From CAZICM01 sp964537685 (GTDB taxonomy: Bacteria; Myxococcota_A; Polyangia; Polyangiales; Polyangiaceae), in NCBI GenBank assembly GCA_964537685.1, contig CAZICM010000002.1, forward strand, positions 186,001 through 250,000: DNA of 64,000 bases, written 5' to 3'. Each line of letters opens with the position of its first letter. Position 1 is the stretch's first letter. The notes beneath the pieces are model-generated. The model did not search any database. It was not told the DNA's origin and saw only the letters and a list, made by a program, of their open reading frames with translations. A program made the position numbers and the translations under genes. Of this stretch, positions 17,243-26,817 are shown piece by piece.

Positions 17243-19183
17243 TCAATTCTTTTTAATTGCATGCTCCGGGGGCTCATTTAACTGGAGATCGGCGAATAAT
17301 TTTTGCTGCCTGCGCAACAGCCCCAAACGAATGCGGGATTTGGGATGGCCGGCAATCGCCTTGCGGGCCTCGCGGAAATGGGCAACGGGTTTTCCTTCCA
17401 CGCTCAATAAAACGTCGCCCGGCCTCACCTTCGCCCGGGCGGCGGGGCTATTTTCTACAATACGATCGATTGTAATACCCGTAGCTCCATCTTCGATATC
17501 CATGCCCGAGCGAATCAATGCCGTGTAGGCGTCGCCCGGCCATAAAAGAAGCGTGCGGCCCTTAAAATCAAAGGCAATCCTAAAATATCTCATCACACCC
17601 ATGCCAACGACGGCCACGCCGCTGCCCACCAAATCCCGTTCGCGATCCCGCCCGATTGCATCCATCGCCGGAAAGGGAAAAGGCCCTAACCGAATGCCTC
17701 TAACCCGGGTGTAGTAATCCGGGCTTCGATTGGGATGAGCCGAATCCGGACCGGCGCCAAGCATCGCTTCACGGCCTTTTTCCCGCGGGTATTCCAATTT
17801 CATTTTCCAGTGGTGAACGACAATATCCTCGCTCATGCCCGTATCGAGCACCATCAAGCCCGAAGCCACGCCCTCCACTTCTCCCTCAATGCTCGCCTCG
17901 CCCGAGTCGGGCATGCGCATTCTCACGAAGCCCGGCTCAGGTGCAAATAAGCTCCGCGGCCATATGCGCATCATTCCATTGGGATTGTCGAGCTCTACAA
18001 TAAAGCGCTCAAAAAAATCGGCCCCAAGAATACCATTGTCCTGCCCGAGCATTCTTTTGTTTTGCGCCACAAGCACGCGATCGCCATGCCATTCAGCACT
18101 TCCCAATCTGATCGTATCTGCCAATCCCACCCACAAATTGGAAGCGGATAACCAAGGAGGCAGGACGAACAGAGGTGCTTCTCCTGTTGGAATGATCCCC
18201 AATTCTTTCGAAATAGACGGCGAAAGAACGGTATGAAATGCTCCGCTGTCGAGAATCAATTCGATCGTTTTGCCACCGCCGATGCGAAGTGGAACAGTGG
18301 GCCTTCTTGGATCGCCGATCGGAATGGAATGCGCCGATAAAAGATCGCGCTCCAAACGCCGCACCGCCGGGTGCCCTATTTCCCCGGCGCCATGCTGCCC
18401 CCATTGCTCTTGCGCGCTTTCAGGAGGACCGGCTTTCTCGAGCCGGTAATCCAAGAGCGCATGCTCCGGGTTTTTATGGCTCGCATTCGAGACTTTGCAG
18501 CGGGCCCTGGAGAGCACCGGGCCAAGCTCCAAACGCTTGAAACGAAGCCCTTTGCATTGCACCAGGCGGCCGAAATCATCGACCATGTCATACGCCTTTA
18601 GGCGCTGGCTCTTGCGATCGATGCCAAAAGTCAGCGTTCGCGCACCCTGCGGGCGATAAGCAAATTCCCAGCGGGAGCCCCACTTGCCCATATAGGTTGT
18701 TTCGTCGCTTCCCGCTGGGTCCAGAAACTTCATTCCAAAAAGAGCTTCGTCCGTTTGAAGCGAGGAGCTCCATGAATCGGATACTTCAAGGGCTTCCCCG
18801 CCTCCCACCCGAATCCAGCTTCCCCGTTCATCGCGGCCCACTTCGTAATCAATGCGGGTATCGTCGCGGCGCCGCTTTCTTTGCACGAAAAATCCAGGGC
18901 CACGCAACATGTCAAAGGTCCAGTGGCCATCATGAGCCTTCACGCGGTAGCGCAAATACGACGATTCAGCGCCCGGCGCGGAATGGCCAAGCTGCGCCCG
19001 CACACCAGAAAGCCTTGTCTTCATCGCAATGGGAGCGGGCAATGGGTTGCATGCTGCAATGAATGCGGCGAAACAAATCAGCGCAAGCGCAGGAAGAACC
19101 CGGCCTGAAAGAGACCACGAGCACCATTGCGCACCGCAATCCGACTGAGCGACAATCGCCGCTGAAAGGGCTGTCCTCTGCAT
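17243..19183 (-). CDS. Lipoprotein with two retropepsin-like aspartic protease units and a PDZ domain
   Basis: A 646-residue exported protein. A signal peptide with lipobox FIAAC (Cys45) is followed by about 240 residues of beta-rich sequence without recognised domain. Residues about 290-410 form a clan AA aspartic-protease unit: ILDSGAFHTVLS (Asp312) and GILGADFFERF. A second unit follows with VLDTGMSEDI (Asp447) and VVGMGVMRYF. A C-terminal PDZ domain (GITIDRIVENSPAARAKVRPGD, 568-635) completes it. Two DTG-type units in one chain could form an intramolecular pseudo-dimer like pepsin. I start at the ATG at 19183, upstream of the signal sequence, with GGGA before it; the frame extends further but runs antisense into the kinase gene. 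Divergent from that kinase. Confidence 0.78.
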   Translation of the reverse strand: MQRTALSAAIVAQSDCGAQWCSWSLSGRVLPALALICFAAFIAACNPLPAPIAMKTRLSGVRAQLGHSAPGAESSYLRYRVKAHDGHWTFDMLRGPGFFVQRKRRRDDTRIDYEVGRDERGSWIRVGGGEALEVSDSWSSSLQTDEALFGMKFLDPAGSDETTYMGKWGSRWEFAYRPQGARTLTFGIDRKSQRLKAYDMVDDFGRLVQCKGLRFKRLELGPVLSRARCKVSNASHKNPEHALLDYRLEKAGPPESAQEQWGQHGAGEIGHPAVRRLERDLLSAHSIPIGDPRRPTVPLRIGGGKTIELILDSGAFHTVLSPSISKELGIIPTGEAPLFVLPPWLSASNLWVGLADTIRLGSAEWHGDRVLVAQNKRMLGQDNGILGADFFERFIVELDNPNGMMRIWPRSLFAPEPGFVRMRMPDSGEASIEGEVEGVASGLMVLDTGMSEDIVVHHWKMKLEYPREKGREAMLGAGPDSAHPNRSPDYYTRVRGIRLGPFPFPAMDAIGRDRERDLVGSGVAVVGMGVMRYFRIAFDFKGRTLLLWPGDAYTALIRSGMDIEDGATGITIDRIVENSPAARAKVRPGDVLLSVEGKPVAHFREARKAIAGHPKSRIRLGLLRRQQKLFADLQLNEPPEHAIKKN

Positions 19184-19316
19184 CAAAAATCCCGCCGCCC
19201 TTCGCAGAACCCAATGCTTGCCATTTCGCCCCTCGCAAAGAACTCGCAAAGCAGCAACCGCCGGCCCTTCGGACCGAAGGGCTGTTGCTTGGATGCACCG
19301 TTGGAGAGCGAAAAGC

Positions 19317-22300
19317 ATGGGGGCTGAAAGCCATGCGGCTGCTGCCGCCGCGTCTGTGTGGAGGCGATTTGAATTAAGGCGCCGGCTCGGCGAAGGCGCT
19401 TTCGGTGTCGTGTGGGAAGCCTTCGATCGAGAGCGCAATACCCGCGTCGCCCTGAAATCGCTGGTGCACACTGACGCCTCGGCGCTCTATCTATTCAAAC
19501 ACGAGTTTCGAGCACTCGCGGATATCGTTCATCCCAACCTGGTCACCCTCTATGAGCTGTGGAGCACAGATGAGGAGTGGTTTTTTACGATGGAGTATGT
19601 CGATGGTGTCGACTTCCTCCGCTACACGCAAAACCCGATGCTGCTTCAGCCGACGATTATCCGGCCCACGAGCAGGCGCAAAGGGATGCCCAAGATTTCC
19701 CGCTCAGGCGGCGGAGAACCAAAGGCCGGCCTTAAACAGCCTACGGCCAACGACTCGGCCGAATGGTTTAACGACCCAACGCTGCTCCACGCGCACGAGT
19801 CGGACAGCGATGACGATGGCGCAGAAGAGGACTCCGATCCAACGCTGCAAGTTCGGCTGTCGCCCATTCCAATGCCATCGCAGGATCTGCCTCTGTTCGA
19901 TACCGATAGGCTTCGCGCGGCGCTCCGCCAGCTCACGGCGGGCCTTCTGACACTGCACGCGGCAGGCAAGCTTCACCGCGATATCAAGCCGTCCAATGTG
20001 CTGGTCACGCGCGAGGGCCGCGTTGTGATCCTCGACTTCGGCCTCATCGCGGAACTGACCGATAAGGGCGCGGCGGAAAGCAAACAGCCCATTGTGGGCA
20101 CACCGGTCTTTATGTCGCCTGAACAAGGCTTGGGGCAGCCGCTCTCGCCGGCCTCCGATTGGTACAGCGTCGGCGTGATGCTGTACGCGGCGCTCACAGG
20201 GCGGGTGCCTTTTGATGGTCCGCCCATGCATGTTCTCTTAAACAAAACGGAGGTCGATCCCATTTCGCCCGCGGCCATGGCGCCGGGCGTTCCTGCGGAT
20301 CTCGAGGCGCTCTGCATGAAGCTGTTGGCGCGCGATCCTCAGGCGCGGCCGACTGGACGCGATATTTTGCGTCAGCTCGGCGCCGAAACAGAGCGGGGGC
20401 CGATTCTCTCCGTCGTGCCTTCCTCGGGAACGCGTTCATCGATTTTTGTAGGACGCGCGGCGCAGCTCGATCTGATGAATCAAGCCTTTGGAGCAGCCCG
20501 GCGGGGACAGAGCGCAGCCATATTGATTTTCGGCGAATCCGGCATGGGCAAGAGCGCGCTCATACAGCGCTTTCTCAACAGCGCCAAAGCCACTCACCCA
20601 GAAGCAGTCATCCTCCACGGACGCTGTTATCAGCGCGAATCTGTGCCTTACAAAGCGGTCGACAGCCTGATCGACGCGCTGAGCATGCACCTTCAAGATC
20701 TTTCGCCGGATGAAGTCACCGAACTCCTTCCCCGCGGCTTGGAAGAGCTCGCCCGCATTTTTCCCGTTCTGCGCCAGGTTCCTTTGCCCTACCGCCCTCA
20801 TCCGGCGAGCCCCCGCATTATCGATCCTCACGAGCTCAGAAGCCGCGCCTTCACATCGCTGCGCAGGCTTCTTACCAAGCTTGCCCAGCGCAACCCGCTC
20901 ATTATCGCCATCGACGACATGCAGTGGAGCGACGCCGACAGCGATGCGCTGCTGACTGAAATCGTTCATCCGCCGAACGCTCCGCCCTGTCTTCTGATCG
21001 CCAGCTATCGCGCGGAAAACGTTCACGCCACGGCGCTTAGCGACGCTCTCGAGGCGCCTTCCTCGAATCCCTGCGTACTGCACACGCTTCACCTCAAAGA
21101 GTTTTCCCCTGAAGAAGCCGAACGCCTCGCAATGAGCTTGCTTGGAAGCCGCGCGCGCGACCGGGCCGAAGCGATCGCCCGGGAAGCAGGAGGCAATCCG
21201 CTGTTTATCGATGCGCTCGTCCGCTATGCGCAATCCGACGGCGATGAAGAGCCTCTATCTGGCAAAACCGCGCCCCCATATTCGCGGGCCAAGCCTCAGG
21301 TGCGCCTGGAAGAAATGATTCAAGCCCAGGTCAACCGGCTCAATTCAGGAGCCCGGCGCCTGCTCGAGATTCTCGCCGTCGCAGGGCATCCGCTCGATGC
21401 TGCGGTAGCGCGCCGCATCGCCGGGACCGAAACTTATGAACCCGCAGTGCTCTCGCTTTTGCTCGTGTCGAACCTCGTAAAGCAGCGCGCCGACACCAAT
21501 GACGAAGAAATTGTTATATATCACGATCGAATTAGAGAAAGCGTACTGCGGACGCTGAAACCAGAGGAAATCAAGGCCAACCACGATCGAATTGCAACCG
21601 TACTCGAATTGTCGCAGAGAGCCGATCCGGAACTGCTGTTTGTGCATTTCATGGCGGCTGGGCGCACCACGAAAGCATTGCACTATGTTCTTCAGGCGGC
21701 CGACGATGCATTTGATGCGCTGGGCTTTGACCGCGCCGCGCGCCTATACCGCCTCGCCCTTTCGCTTGAACCGCCTCAGAAAGCTCCGATTCTGGCCAGG
21801 CTCGGCGATTCTCTCACCAACGCGGGACGAGGCGCGGAAGCAGCCGAAGCGTATGTGGCCACGGCGGAAATCAGCCCGCCCGCAGAAGCGCTCGAGATGC
21901 GCAGGCGGGCCGCAGAGCAATGGCTCATCAGCGGGCATGTCGATCAAGGCTTGGAAGCTGTGCGGCGCGTGTTGTCGCCGCTGGGTATGAAAATCCCCGA
22001 AACGCCAAACCGGGCTCTATTGTCCTTGCTCAAGCACCGGCTTCAATTGTGGTTCCGGGGCTTAAAATTCAAAAAGCGCCTGGAAAAAGAAATCCCCCCG
22101 GCCGAACTGCTTCGCATCGATATCTGCTGGGCGGTTGCCGTTGGGCTCAGCCTCGTCGACAGCGTGCGGGGAACAGATTTCCAAGCCCGCCATCTGCTCC
22201 TCGCACTCCGGGCGGGAGAACCGTACCGGATCGCCCGCGCTCTCGCCGTTGAGCTTCCCTATGCCGCGGCATCCAGCTTAGAGCTCCGGCCGCGCACGAA

Positions 22301-23327
22301 GAAGCTCATGCAGCTCTCTGAGTCGCTGGCGCAAGAAATCCAAAAACCCCACGCCATTGCGCTTTCCACGGCGATGGCGGGCGCCGCTCACTACATGTCG
22401 GGACATTGGAAAGAGGGCCTCACGCTTCTCGATCAAGGCGCGACCATGTTCCGCGAACAGTGCACAGGCGTCACATGGGAACTCGACACCGTCGATATCT
22501 TCGCCATCTGCTGCCTATTCCGGATGGGACGCCTAGGTGAAATGACCGAGCGGCTGCACTGGGTATTCCGCAATGCGCAGGCCCGCGGCGACCTCTACGT
22601 ACTCGTTCACAATCGCCTCGCGGTAGGCTGGCCGACGGATACCGCGCTCGATCAAATCGCTGAAGGGCGCCGCACCATCAATGAAGCCCTTGCGCTCAGC
22701 ACCCATCAGGGAGGCGATCTGATGAACTACTGCAACTACGTGTGCGGCATCGCGAACTTCGATCTGTACGAAAACCGGCCTTTAGAAGCTTGGGAGCGCT
22801 TGAGCAAAGCCTGGAGCGATTTCAAGCGCGCCTATGTTTTTCAGATCCCCATGGCACGCATCGATGTCTATGAGCTGCGCGCCCGCTGCGCGATATTGTG
22901 CGCGGCCGAGGACAATACCGATATCAAGAAGCGCGAAACCTTTCTGCGTTCCGCGGAGCGCGACGTAAAGCGCATCGAGAAGGAACGCGCGGAGTGGTCA
23001 AACGCCCTGGCATTCCTGCTTCGGGCAGGCATCCAATCGGTGCGGGGCCGCATGGACGAAGCCCGCAGATACGCGGAAGCGTGCAGAGAATCCGCATCGA
23101 AATCGGACTTACGGATGCACGAAGCGCTGGCCCTTCGCCGCCTTGGAGAAATGCTGGGAGATGACACGGGCCGCGCAAAGGTCGCCGAGGCCGACAAAGC
23201 CATCGCCGCACTCGGTGTAAAATCTCCTTCAAAACTCGCGAATCTGCTTGCGCCGGGCAAATTCAGCACGGTGCCATTATTGTCCGCCGCGCCCATGAAC
23301 TCCGGCGCCAAAACAAAGAGCCAATAG
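19317..23327 (+). CDS. Serine/threonine kinase fused to an AAA ATPase and TPR-like region
   Basis: A 1336-residue cytoplasmic signalling protein. The kinase domain is at the N-terminus: Gly loop GEGAFGVVWEA (25-35), ATP-anchoring Lys47, HRDIKPSN (220-227), DFGL (240) and a SPEQ motif, so it should be active. Unusually, about 85 residues rich in Ser/Asp/Glu (SDSDDDGAEEDSD) are inserted before the catalytic loop. Next is a large ATPase domain with Walker A GESGMGKS (406-413) and Walker B IIAIDDMQWSD, then about 600 residues of helical repeats. This is the PknK-like / STAND plan of myxobacteria. The ATG at 19317 has GGAGAG upstream. Its last 51 bases overlap the convergent isoprenoid-synthase-like gene. 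Confidence 0.9.
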   Translation: MGAESHAAAAAASVWRRFELRRRLGEGAFGVVWEAFDRERNTRVALKSLVHTDASALYLFKHEFRALADIVHPNLVTLYELWSTDEEWFFTMEYVDGVDFLRYTQNPMLLQPTIIRPTSRRKGMPKISRSGGGEPKAGLKQPTANDSAEWFNDPTLLHAHESDSDDDGAEEDSDPTLQVRLSPIPMPSQDLPLFDTDRLRAALRQLTAGLLTLHAAGKLHRDIKPSNVLVTREGRVVILDFGLIAELTDKGAAESKQPIVGTPVFMSPEQGLGQPLSPASDWYSVGVMLYAALTGRVPFDGPPMHVLLNKTEVDPISPAAMAPGVPADLEALCMKLLARDPQARPTGRDILRQLGAETERGPILSVVPSSGTRSSIFVGRAAQLDLMNQAFGAARRGQSAAILIFGESGMGKSALIQRFLNSAKATHPEAVILHGRCYQRESVPYKAVDSLIDALSMHLQDLSPDEVTELLPRGLEELARIFPVLRQVPLPYRPHPASPRIIDPHELRSRAFTSLRRLLTKLAQRNPLIIAIDDMQWSDADSDALLTEIVHPPNAPPCLLIASYRAENVHATALSDALEAPSSNPCVLHTLHLKEFSPEEAERLAMSLLGSRARDRAEAIAREAGGNPLFIDALVRYAQSDGDEEPLSGKTAPPYSRAKPQVRLEEMIQAQVNRLNSGARRLLEILAVAGHPLDAAVARRIAGTETYEPAVLSLLLVSNLVKQRADTNDEEIVIYHDRIRESVLRTLKPEEIKANHDRIATVLELSQRADPELLFVHFMAAGRTTKALHYVLQAADDAFDALGFDRAARLYRLALSLEPPQKAPILARLGDSLTNAGRGAEAAEAYVATAEISPPAEALEMRRRAAEQWLISGHVDQGLEAVRRVLSPLGMKIPETPNRALLSLLKHRLQLWFRGLKFKKRLEKEIPPAELLRIDICWAVAVGLSLVDSVRGTDFQARHLLLALRAGEPYRIARALAVELPYAAASSLELRPRTKKLMQLSESLAQEIQKPHAIALSTAMAGAAHYMSGHWKEGLTLLDQGATMFREQCTGVTWELDTVDIFAICCLFRMGRLGEMTERLHWVFRNAQARGDLYVLVHNRLAVGWPTDTALDQIAEGRRTINEALALSTHQGGDLMNYCNYVCGIANFDLYENRPLEAWERLSKAWSDFKRAYVFQIPMARIDVYELRARCAILCAAEDNTDIKKRETFLRSAERDVKRIEKERAEWSNALAFLLRAGIQSVRGRMDEARRYAEACRESASKSDLRMHEALALRRLGEMLGDDTGRAKVAEADKAIAALGVKSPSKLANLLAPGKFSTVPLLSAAPMNSGAKTKSQ

Positions 23328-24323
23328 CTTCGACGGAACCAATTCACTCAGCCCGATCCGCTCTTGAATGAGATTCGCAATTCCAATCACATGATTTTCA
23401 ACAGCAATTCGATAAGCATTTTTCATATGGCCTTGCGCGATTGCGATGGCCCATGCGAGAGCCGGGCTTGAATTCAAGTGGGCGCGCACATAGCCGACCG
23501 GCGTATCCCGCTCCAGTTCCACATGCCTGCGCAGCGCCTCCAACACCGGCGTTTGCCGGCCATCGCGATGATCTTCGCCCGAATTAAAAATATCGTTGAT
23601 CATCTGCAGTCCAGCCCCAAACGACTCGACCAATGCCAACAGCCATTTCCAATCCGAAGAATGGCCCGACCGGCACGCTATTGCTGCAAGAGGAACCGCC
23701 ATTGGAAAGAATTTACGGCCCATCCACAAATAAGAATCGCCATCAAACTCTTTCAAATTGGAATTGAGATCCCCTTCCCGTCCCGCCGCCTCAATAAGAG
23801 CGGTGTTGTTGAAGGTGCACATGATTTCATCACGCATCGCCCAGAATTCGGGATGATGCCCAACTCCAGCGGCAAACGCCCGCGCGCTCGCGCCTAGAAA
23901 ACTCTCCATCAGATACACGGCGGCCCGCTCAAATTCGAGCGGCTCATCGACAACATCATCCTGAACGCGAACGCCAAAATAAAGAAAAAGCGCGCCCTCG
24001 CCAATTCGATAAAAATATTCATCATTTCGATCAATATTTCGGTCAGCCGCGTAGACGTCCATCAGCGAGAAAAAAGGAGTGGCCCACGGCAAATACAAAA
24101 GCTCCGCCAAGGAGCGCCCGCCGGAACCTTGCCGCAAACGTTCGAAGAAGGAATCAGCGCGCCCGTGAAGAGGACAAGGCAGCCCCATGCACCAACGCGC
24201 CGCGGCAGCAATGGCTGACAGCGCCCATGCGGGGTATTTCACTGACTCAAGATGGGACGGAGGCGCGAAAAAAGCCGATTGGAGCGCGCCGGCGGCCTTG
24301 GAATCATGCTCCACTGAATTCAC
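23277..24323 (-). CDS. Class I isoprenoid synthase-like protein
   Basis: A 348-residue, all-helical protein. It has an exact first aspartate-rich motif, DDVVD at 122-126, and a second acidic region NDIFNSGED about 125 residues later, the arrangement that binds Mg-diphosphate in polyprenyl synthases and terpene cyclases. Overall similarity to standard polyprenyl synthases is low, so substrate and product are open. A 73-residue gene with a strong ribosome-binding site lies 67 bases upstream on the same strand, probably in one transcript. Its 3' end overlaps the kinase gene on the other strand by 51 bases. Alternative: a catalytically repurposed member. Confidence 0.72.
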   Translation of the reverse strand: MNSVEHDSKAAGALQSAFFAPPSHLESVKYPAWALSAIAAAARWCMGLPCPLHGRADSFFERLRQGSGGRSLAELLYLPWATPFFSLMDVYAADRNIDRNDEYFYRIGEGALFLYFGVRVQDDVVDEPLEFERAAVYLMESFLGASARAFAAGVGHHPEFWAMRDEIMCTFNNTALIEAAGREGDLNSNLKEFDGDSYLWMGRKFFPMAVPLAAIACRSGHSSDWKWLLALVESFGAGLQMINDIFNSGEDHRDGRQTPVLEALRRHVELERDTPVGYVRAHLNSSPALAWAIAIAQGHMKNAYRIAVENHVIGIANLIQERIGLSELVPSKLLALCFGAGVHGRGGQ

Positions 24324-24390
24324 ATCGAAACCAAGGCCGCATGGACTGGGGTATGCAAAGCGAACACCGAGAGAGAACGATGCGCCTGCC

Positions 24391-24612
24391 TCAGGTAAAG
24401 ATGGCCGCGACCCGCTTCGGATTCGACTCGATTTCTTTCGTCAAACCATCGAGATCTTCTTTGGTCAATTGGACCCCAGCCACCTCGGCGAGCACTTGTT
24501 GAATACGGCCAGGATCTTTCGTCACAAGCGCATCCGTAATTTTGCGCGCCTTTTCCTGATCGTTTCCAATGGAGCGTAGAACCTTGTCAGCAATGTCATC
24601 GATCTTCGACAT
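24391..24612 (-). CDS. Small acidic-basic protein, weakly Nif11-like
   Basis: A 73-residue protein preceded by GTGAGGA and a good ATG spacing, so it is almost certainly expressed. It is helical and highly charged. The stretch DPGRIQQVLAEVAGVQLTKEDL resembles the end of the Nif11-type leader domain (DPEEV..LAKEAG..ft.edl), after which about 20 residues remain (ending RVAAIFT) with no Cys, Ser or Thr cluster. It sits just upstream of the isoprenoid-synthase-like gene. It may be a regulator, a partner of that enzyme or, less likely, a precursor peptide. No function can be assigned. Confidence 0.65.
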   Translation of the reverse strand: MSKIDDIADKVLRSIGNDQEKARKITDALVTKDPGRIQQVLAEVAGVQLTKEDLDGLTKEIESNPKRVAAIFT

Positions 24613-24778
24613 AAATCCTCACTACGCGGCCCAAGTAGCCCGCGCCAAACAGCCATCCCCCACCCCACCCTCGAGCTATCGCTATCGCTTTGCTTCGGCA
24701 ACACACCTTCGTGTGTGAGCACCCCTGTTTCGTGAACCATCAAAGCCGCATCGTCCCGGTATAAAATTGATAGATTTA

Positions 24779-24795
24779 ATGATCAATACGATCAT
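24779..24795 (-). terminator. Weak hairpin after the metallopeptidase-cNMP gene
   Basis: ATGATC-GTATT-GATCAT (6-base perfect arms, 5-base loop) about 8 bases past the stop on the reverse strand, followed by an AT-rich run (TAAATCTATCAATTTTAT). The stem is AT-rich and short, so termination would be weak. Confidence 0.3.
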
Positions 24796-24802
24796 ATCAA
24801 TG

Positions 24803-26500
24803 CTAGCGGCCCCTCACGGAATCGACATTTAAATCGCTCATTGCGGCCCGCTGATTCAGTTTTGCAAGCCGTTTCGCGAGAGCTCCCGCCATTTGCATCA
24901 AAACCGAAGGATGTTTGAACACCAACGATAATAGCTCTGTATCTTTGATAACGAAACACTCAGAAGGCGCGATAGCCCGCACCGTTGCATTCCTGGTGTC
25001 ACGCGAGAAAAAGGCCATTTCACCAAACACCTCGCCCGGATGCACAATACCTACGCGCTTGTCCACGGTGCCCTGAGAAACCAATACTTCAAGCCGGCCC
25101 GTCAGCAGAAAAAACACATCATCATTGATTTCCCGCTCCCAAATAATCGTTTCTCCGGCGGCCAATCGAACGCGGCATAGCCCAGCCACCAGCTCGAGCA
25201 TCGATTCTGCGGGCATCGAGCGAAATACGTCGGTTTGATCCAAGAGCGTCAAGCGATAGAGCGTGTGAGCCGCCGCGTCATCGGCCTCGTGCAAGGTCAC
25301 GTGCCGCCACAACCTTCTATCGGTTTCTGAAGGCAAATGATTATGCATAAGCAAGCCCGGATCGGCGTAGGAAGAAATTCGATTGGGAAAGAGCGCGCGG
25401 ATTTCGGGAGGAGCTAGATGAGCGAGATAGCCAAGCGCATCGGATTCGCCTTCATCCCAGCTCTCTAAAAAGAAAGTCGCCTCGGAGCGAAGCCTATCGG
25501 CGTATCCAGGAACGGCCAATTCGACCGATTGCATTTTTGCCCATAAGAGCTTGCGGTACCGCTTGTAAAAAAACCTCGCCGCTGCAGGCGATGTATTCAG
25601 CGCCTCCGCGTACGCCCGGTAACACGCGAAAATCTCCCTTTGCGAAGGATTGGGCTTGGGTTCGATAGGAGGTAAAATCGGCGTCGACACATTCAGCCTC
25701 AGCCTGGCAAAATCGTCGACGTATTCGGCCGAATGGCTCATTAAATCCAAATAAATCCAGCCGCTGTGATAGTACATGTACTTCGCCATATCGGACGTGT
25801 ATTCTTCATTGATTTCACGAATAATATCGGATCGGCGCATTAAACCATGAGCTTGGCTGGCCGTTAAATCGACACTGTCTTCAAAGTCCTCGGGCCTCAT
25901 TCCAAAAATACGCTGAGCGACCTCCATGCGCTCGAACGCGCTGTCGGGCAGCTTTCCCGATGCATTGAGCGCCTGAAAAAAATTGTAATAAGAAAACGTC
26001 GCCGCATTGTTTACGCCAACGCGCGGCCCAAGATTATCCATCGCCCGGCGCAGAAGGTCTTTTGCAAACTTTTTCTCTTCCTGGCTCATCCGGTGTTTGG
26101 TCAGAGCCACGGCCAATTGATTGGCAATCTGCTCCTCTTGCCAAAGATTAGTCCCAAATACACCATAGCGGTGTCTCAAATGGTGGCCTAATTCATGCGC
26201 AATAACCCGCGGCACCAATACTTCCGCGAGGCGCGTAAATTCTTCTTGATTTCTACAGCCCATCAGCGAAGTCAAAATGGTGAGCTGCAGTCTGCCCAGC
26301 GCCGTGCTTTGATCGGGAAACGAAACATAAATATGACCGTCATTTAAATCGTAATAGCAGAGCATTCCCGCTCCGCGGCGTATCTCCATACGGGGATCTG
26401 GAGGAATACCATAGGATGTGAGCTCAGCCGTAAATGCATCGAAGCACTTCTTGCCGAACTCAAATAAATCACCATGCGTATTTCGTAGGGAGACTATCAT
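24803..26500 (-). CDS. HExxH metallopeptidase-like protein fused to a cyclic-nucleotide-binding domain
   Basis: A 565-residue soluble protein with two recognisable parts. Near the N-terminus AHELGHHLRHRYG contains HExxH (His102, Glu103, His106), and about 16 residues on EEQIANQ gives the downstream Glu and the E-x-x-A-N pattern of ImmA-type zincins, so zinc binding and protease activity are plausible. A helical middle of about 270 residues has no known domain. The C-terminal region (about 425-550) is a CRP-type cyclic-nucleotide-binding domain: a phosphate-binding cassette GEMAFFSRDTRNATVRA with the key Glu and Arg, followed by a C-helix. There is no DNA-binding or membrane segment. A ligand-controlled intracellular protease is the simplest idea. 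The ATG at 26500 has no strong ribosome-binding site. Confidence 0.78.
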   Translation of the reverse strand: MIVSLRNTHGDLFEFGKKCFDAFTAELTSYGIPPDPRMEIRRGAGMLCYYDLNDGHIYVSFPDQSTALGRLQLTILTSLMGCRNQEEFTRLAEVLVPRVIAHELGHHLRHRYGVFGTNLWQEEQIANQLAVALTKHRMSQEEKKFAKDLLRRAMDNLGPRVGVNNAATFSYYNFFQALNASGKLPDSAFERMEVAQRIFGMRPEDFEDSVDLTASQAHGLMRRSDIIREINEEYTSDMAKYMYYHSGWIYLDLMSHSAEYVDDFARLRLNVSTPILPPIEPKPNPSQREIFACYRAYAEALNTSPAAARFFYKRYRKLLWAKMQSVELAVPGYADRLRSEATFFLESWDEGESDALGYLAHLAPPEIRALFPNRISSYADPGLLMHNHLPSETDRRLWRHVTLHEADDAAAHTLYRLTLLDQTDVFRSMPAESMLELVAGLCRVRLAAGETIIWEREINDDVFFLLTGRLEVLVSQGTVDKRVGIVHPGEVFGEMAFFSRDTRNATVRAIAPSECFVIKDTELLSLVFKHPSVLMQMAGALAKRLAKLNQRAAMSDLNVDSVRGR

Positions 26501-26817
26501 ATCGAATTCACACCGGAGGAAGGTTTCATCCCGGCGCTTTCATACGCCTAACCACGCAATCCGCAAAGTTTCCCCAAGGCGGCCCACCGGCTGCCGATCG
26601 CTCATCTCTGCGAAGCTTGAAAGAATAGCGCAGCAAGAAGAAATGCAAGCCGGGATCTATATTATTTTGCTCTTTTTTTAAAGGAGTTCCGCCATCAATT
26701 GAGAGTGGAATCGTGCCGATCTGTTATGTTAAAAATGGTTGTCTTTACTTTTTGAGGTGCCCTGCCGCTCTCTATCGTTCTCTTTAGGTTCGGCGGAGCG
26801 CCTGGAGGATCTTAGCC
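26501..26817. other. Divergent intergenic region
   Basis: Holds the 5' regions of the metallopeptidase-cNMP gene (left) and the S74-like lipoprotein (right). The right part is AT-rich (runs of T and A around 26660-26750) and ends with GGAGGATCT just before the lipoprotein ATG. Open frames in it are short and lack ribosome-binding sites. Confidence 0.5.

Noticed and set aside
19184..19471. Upstream extension of the retropepsin lipoprotein frame
   Set aside because: Antisense to the kinase gene start and would bury the signal peptide.
20436..21233. 265-codon open frame antisense to the kinase-ATPase gene
   Set aside because: Shadow of a strong coding gene; no ribosome-binding site or domain.
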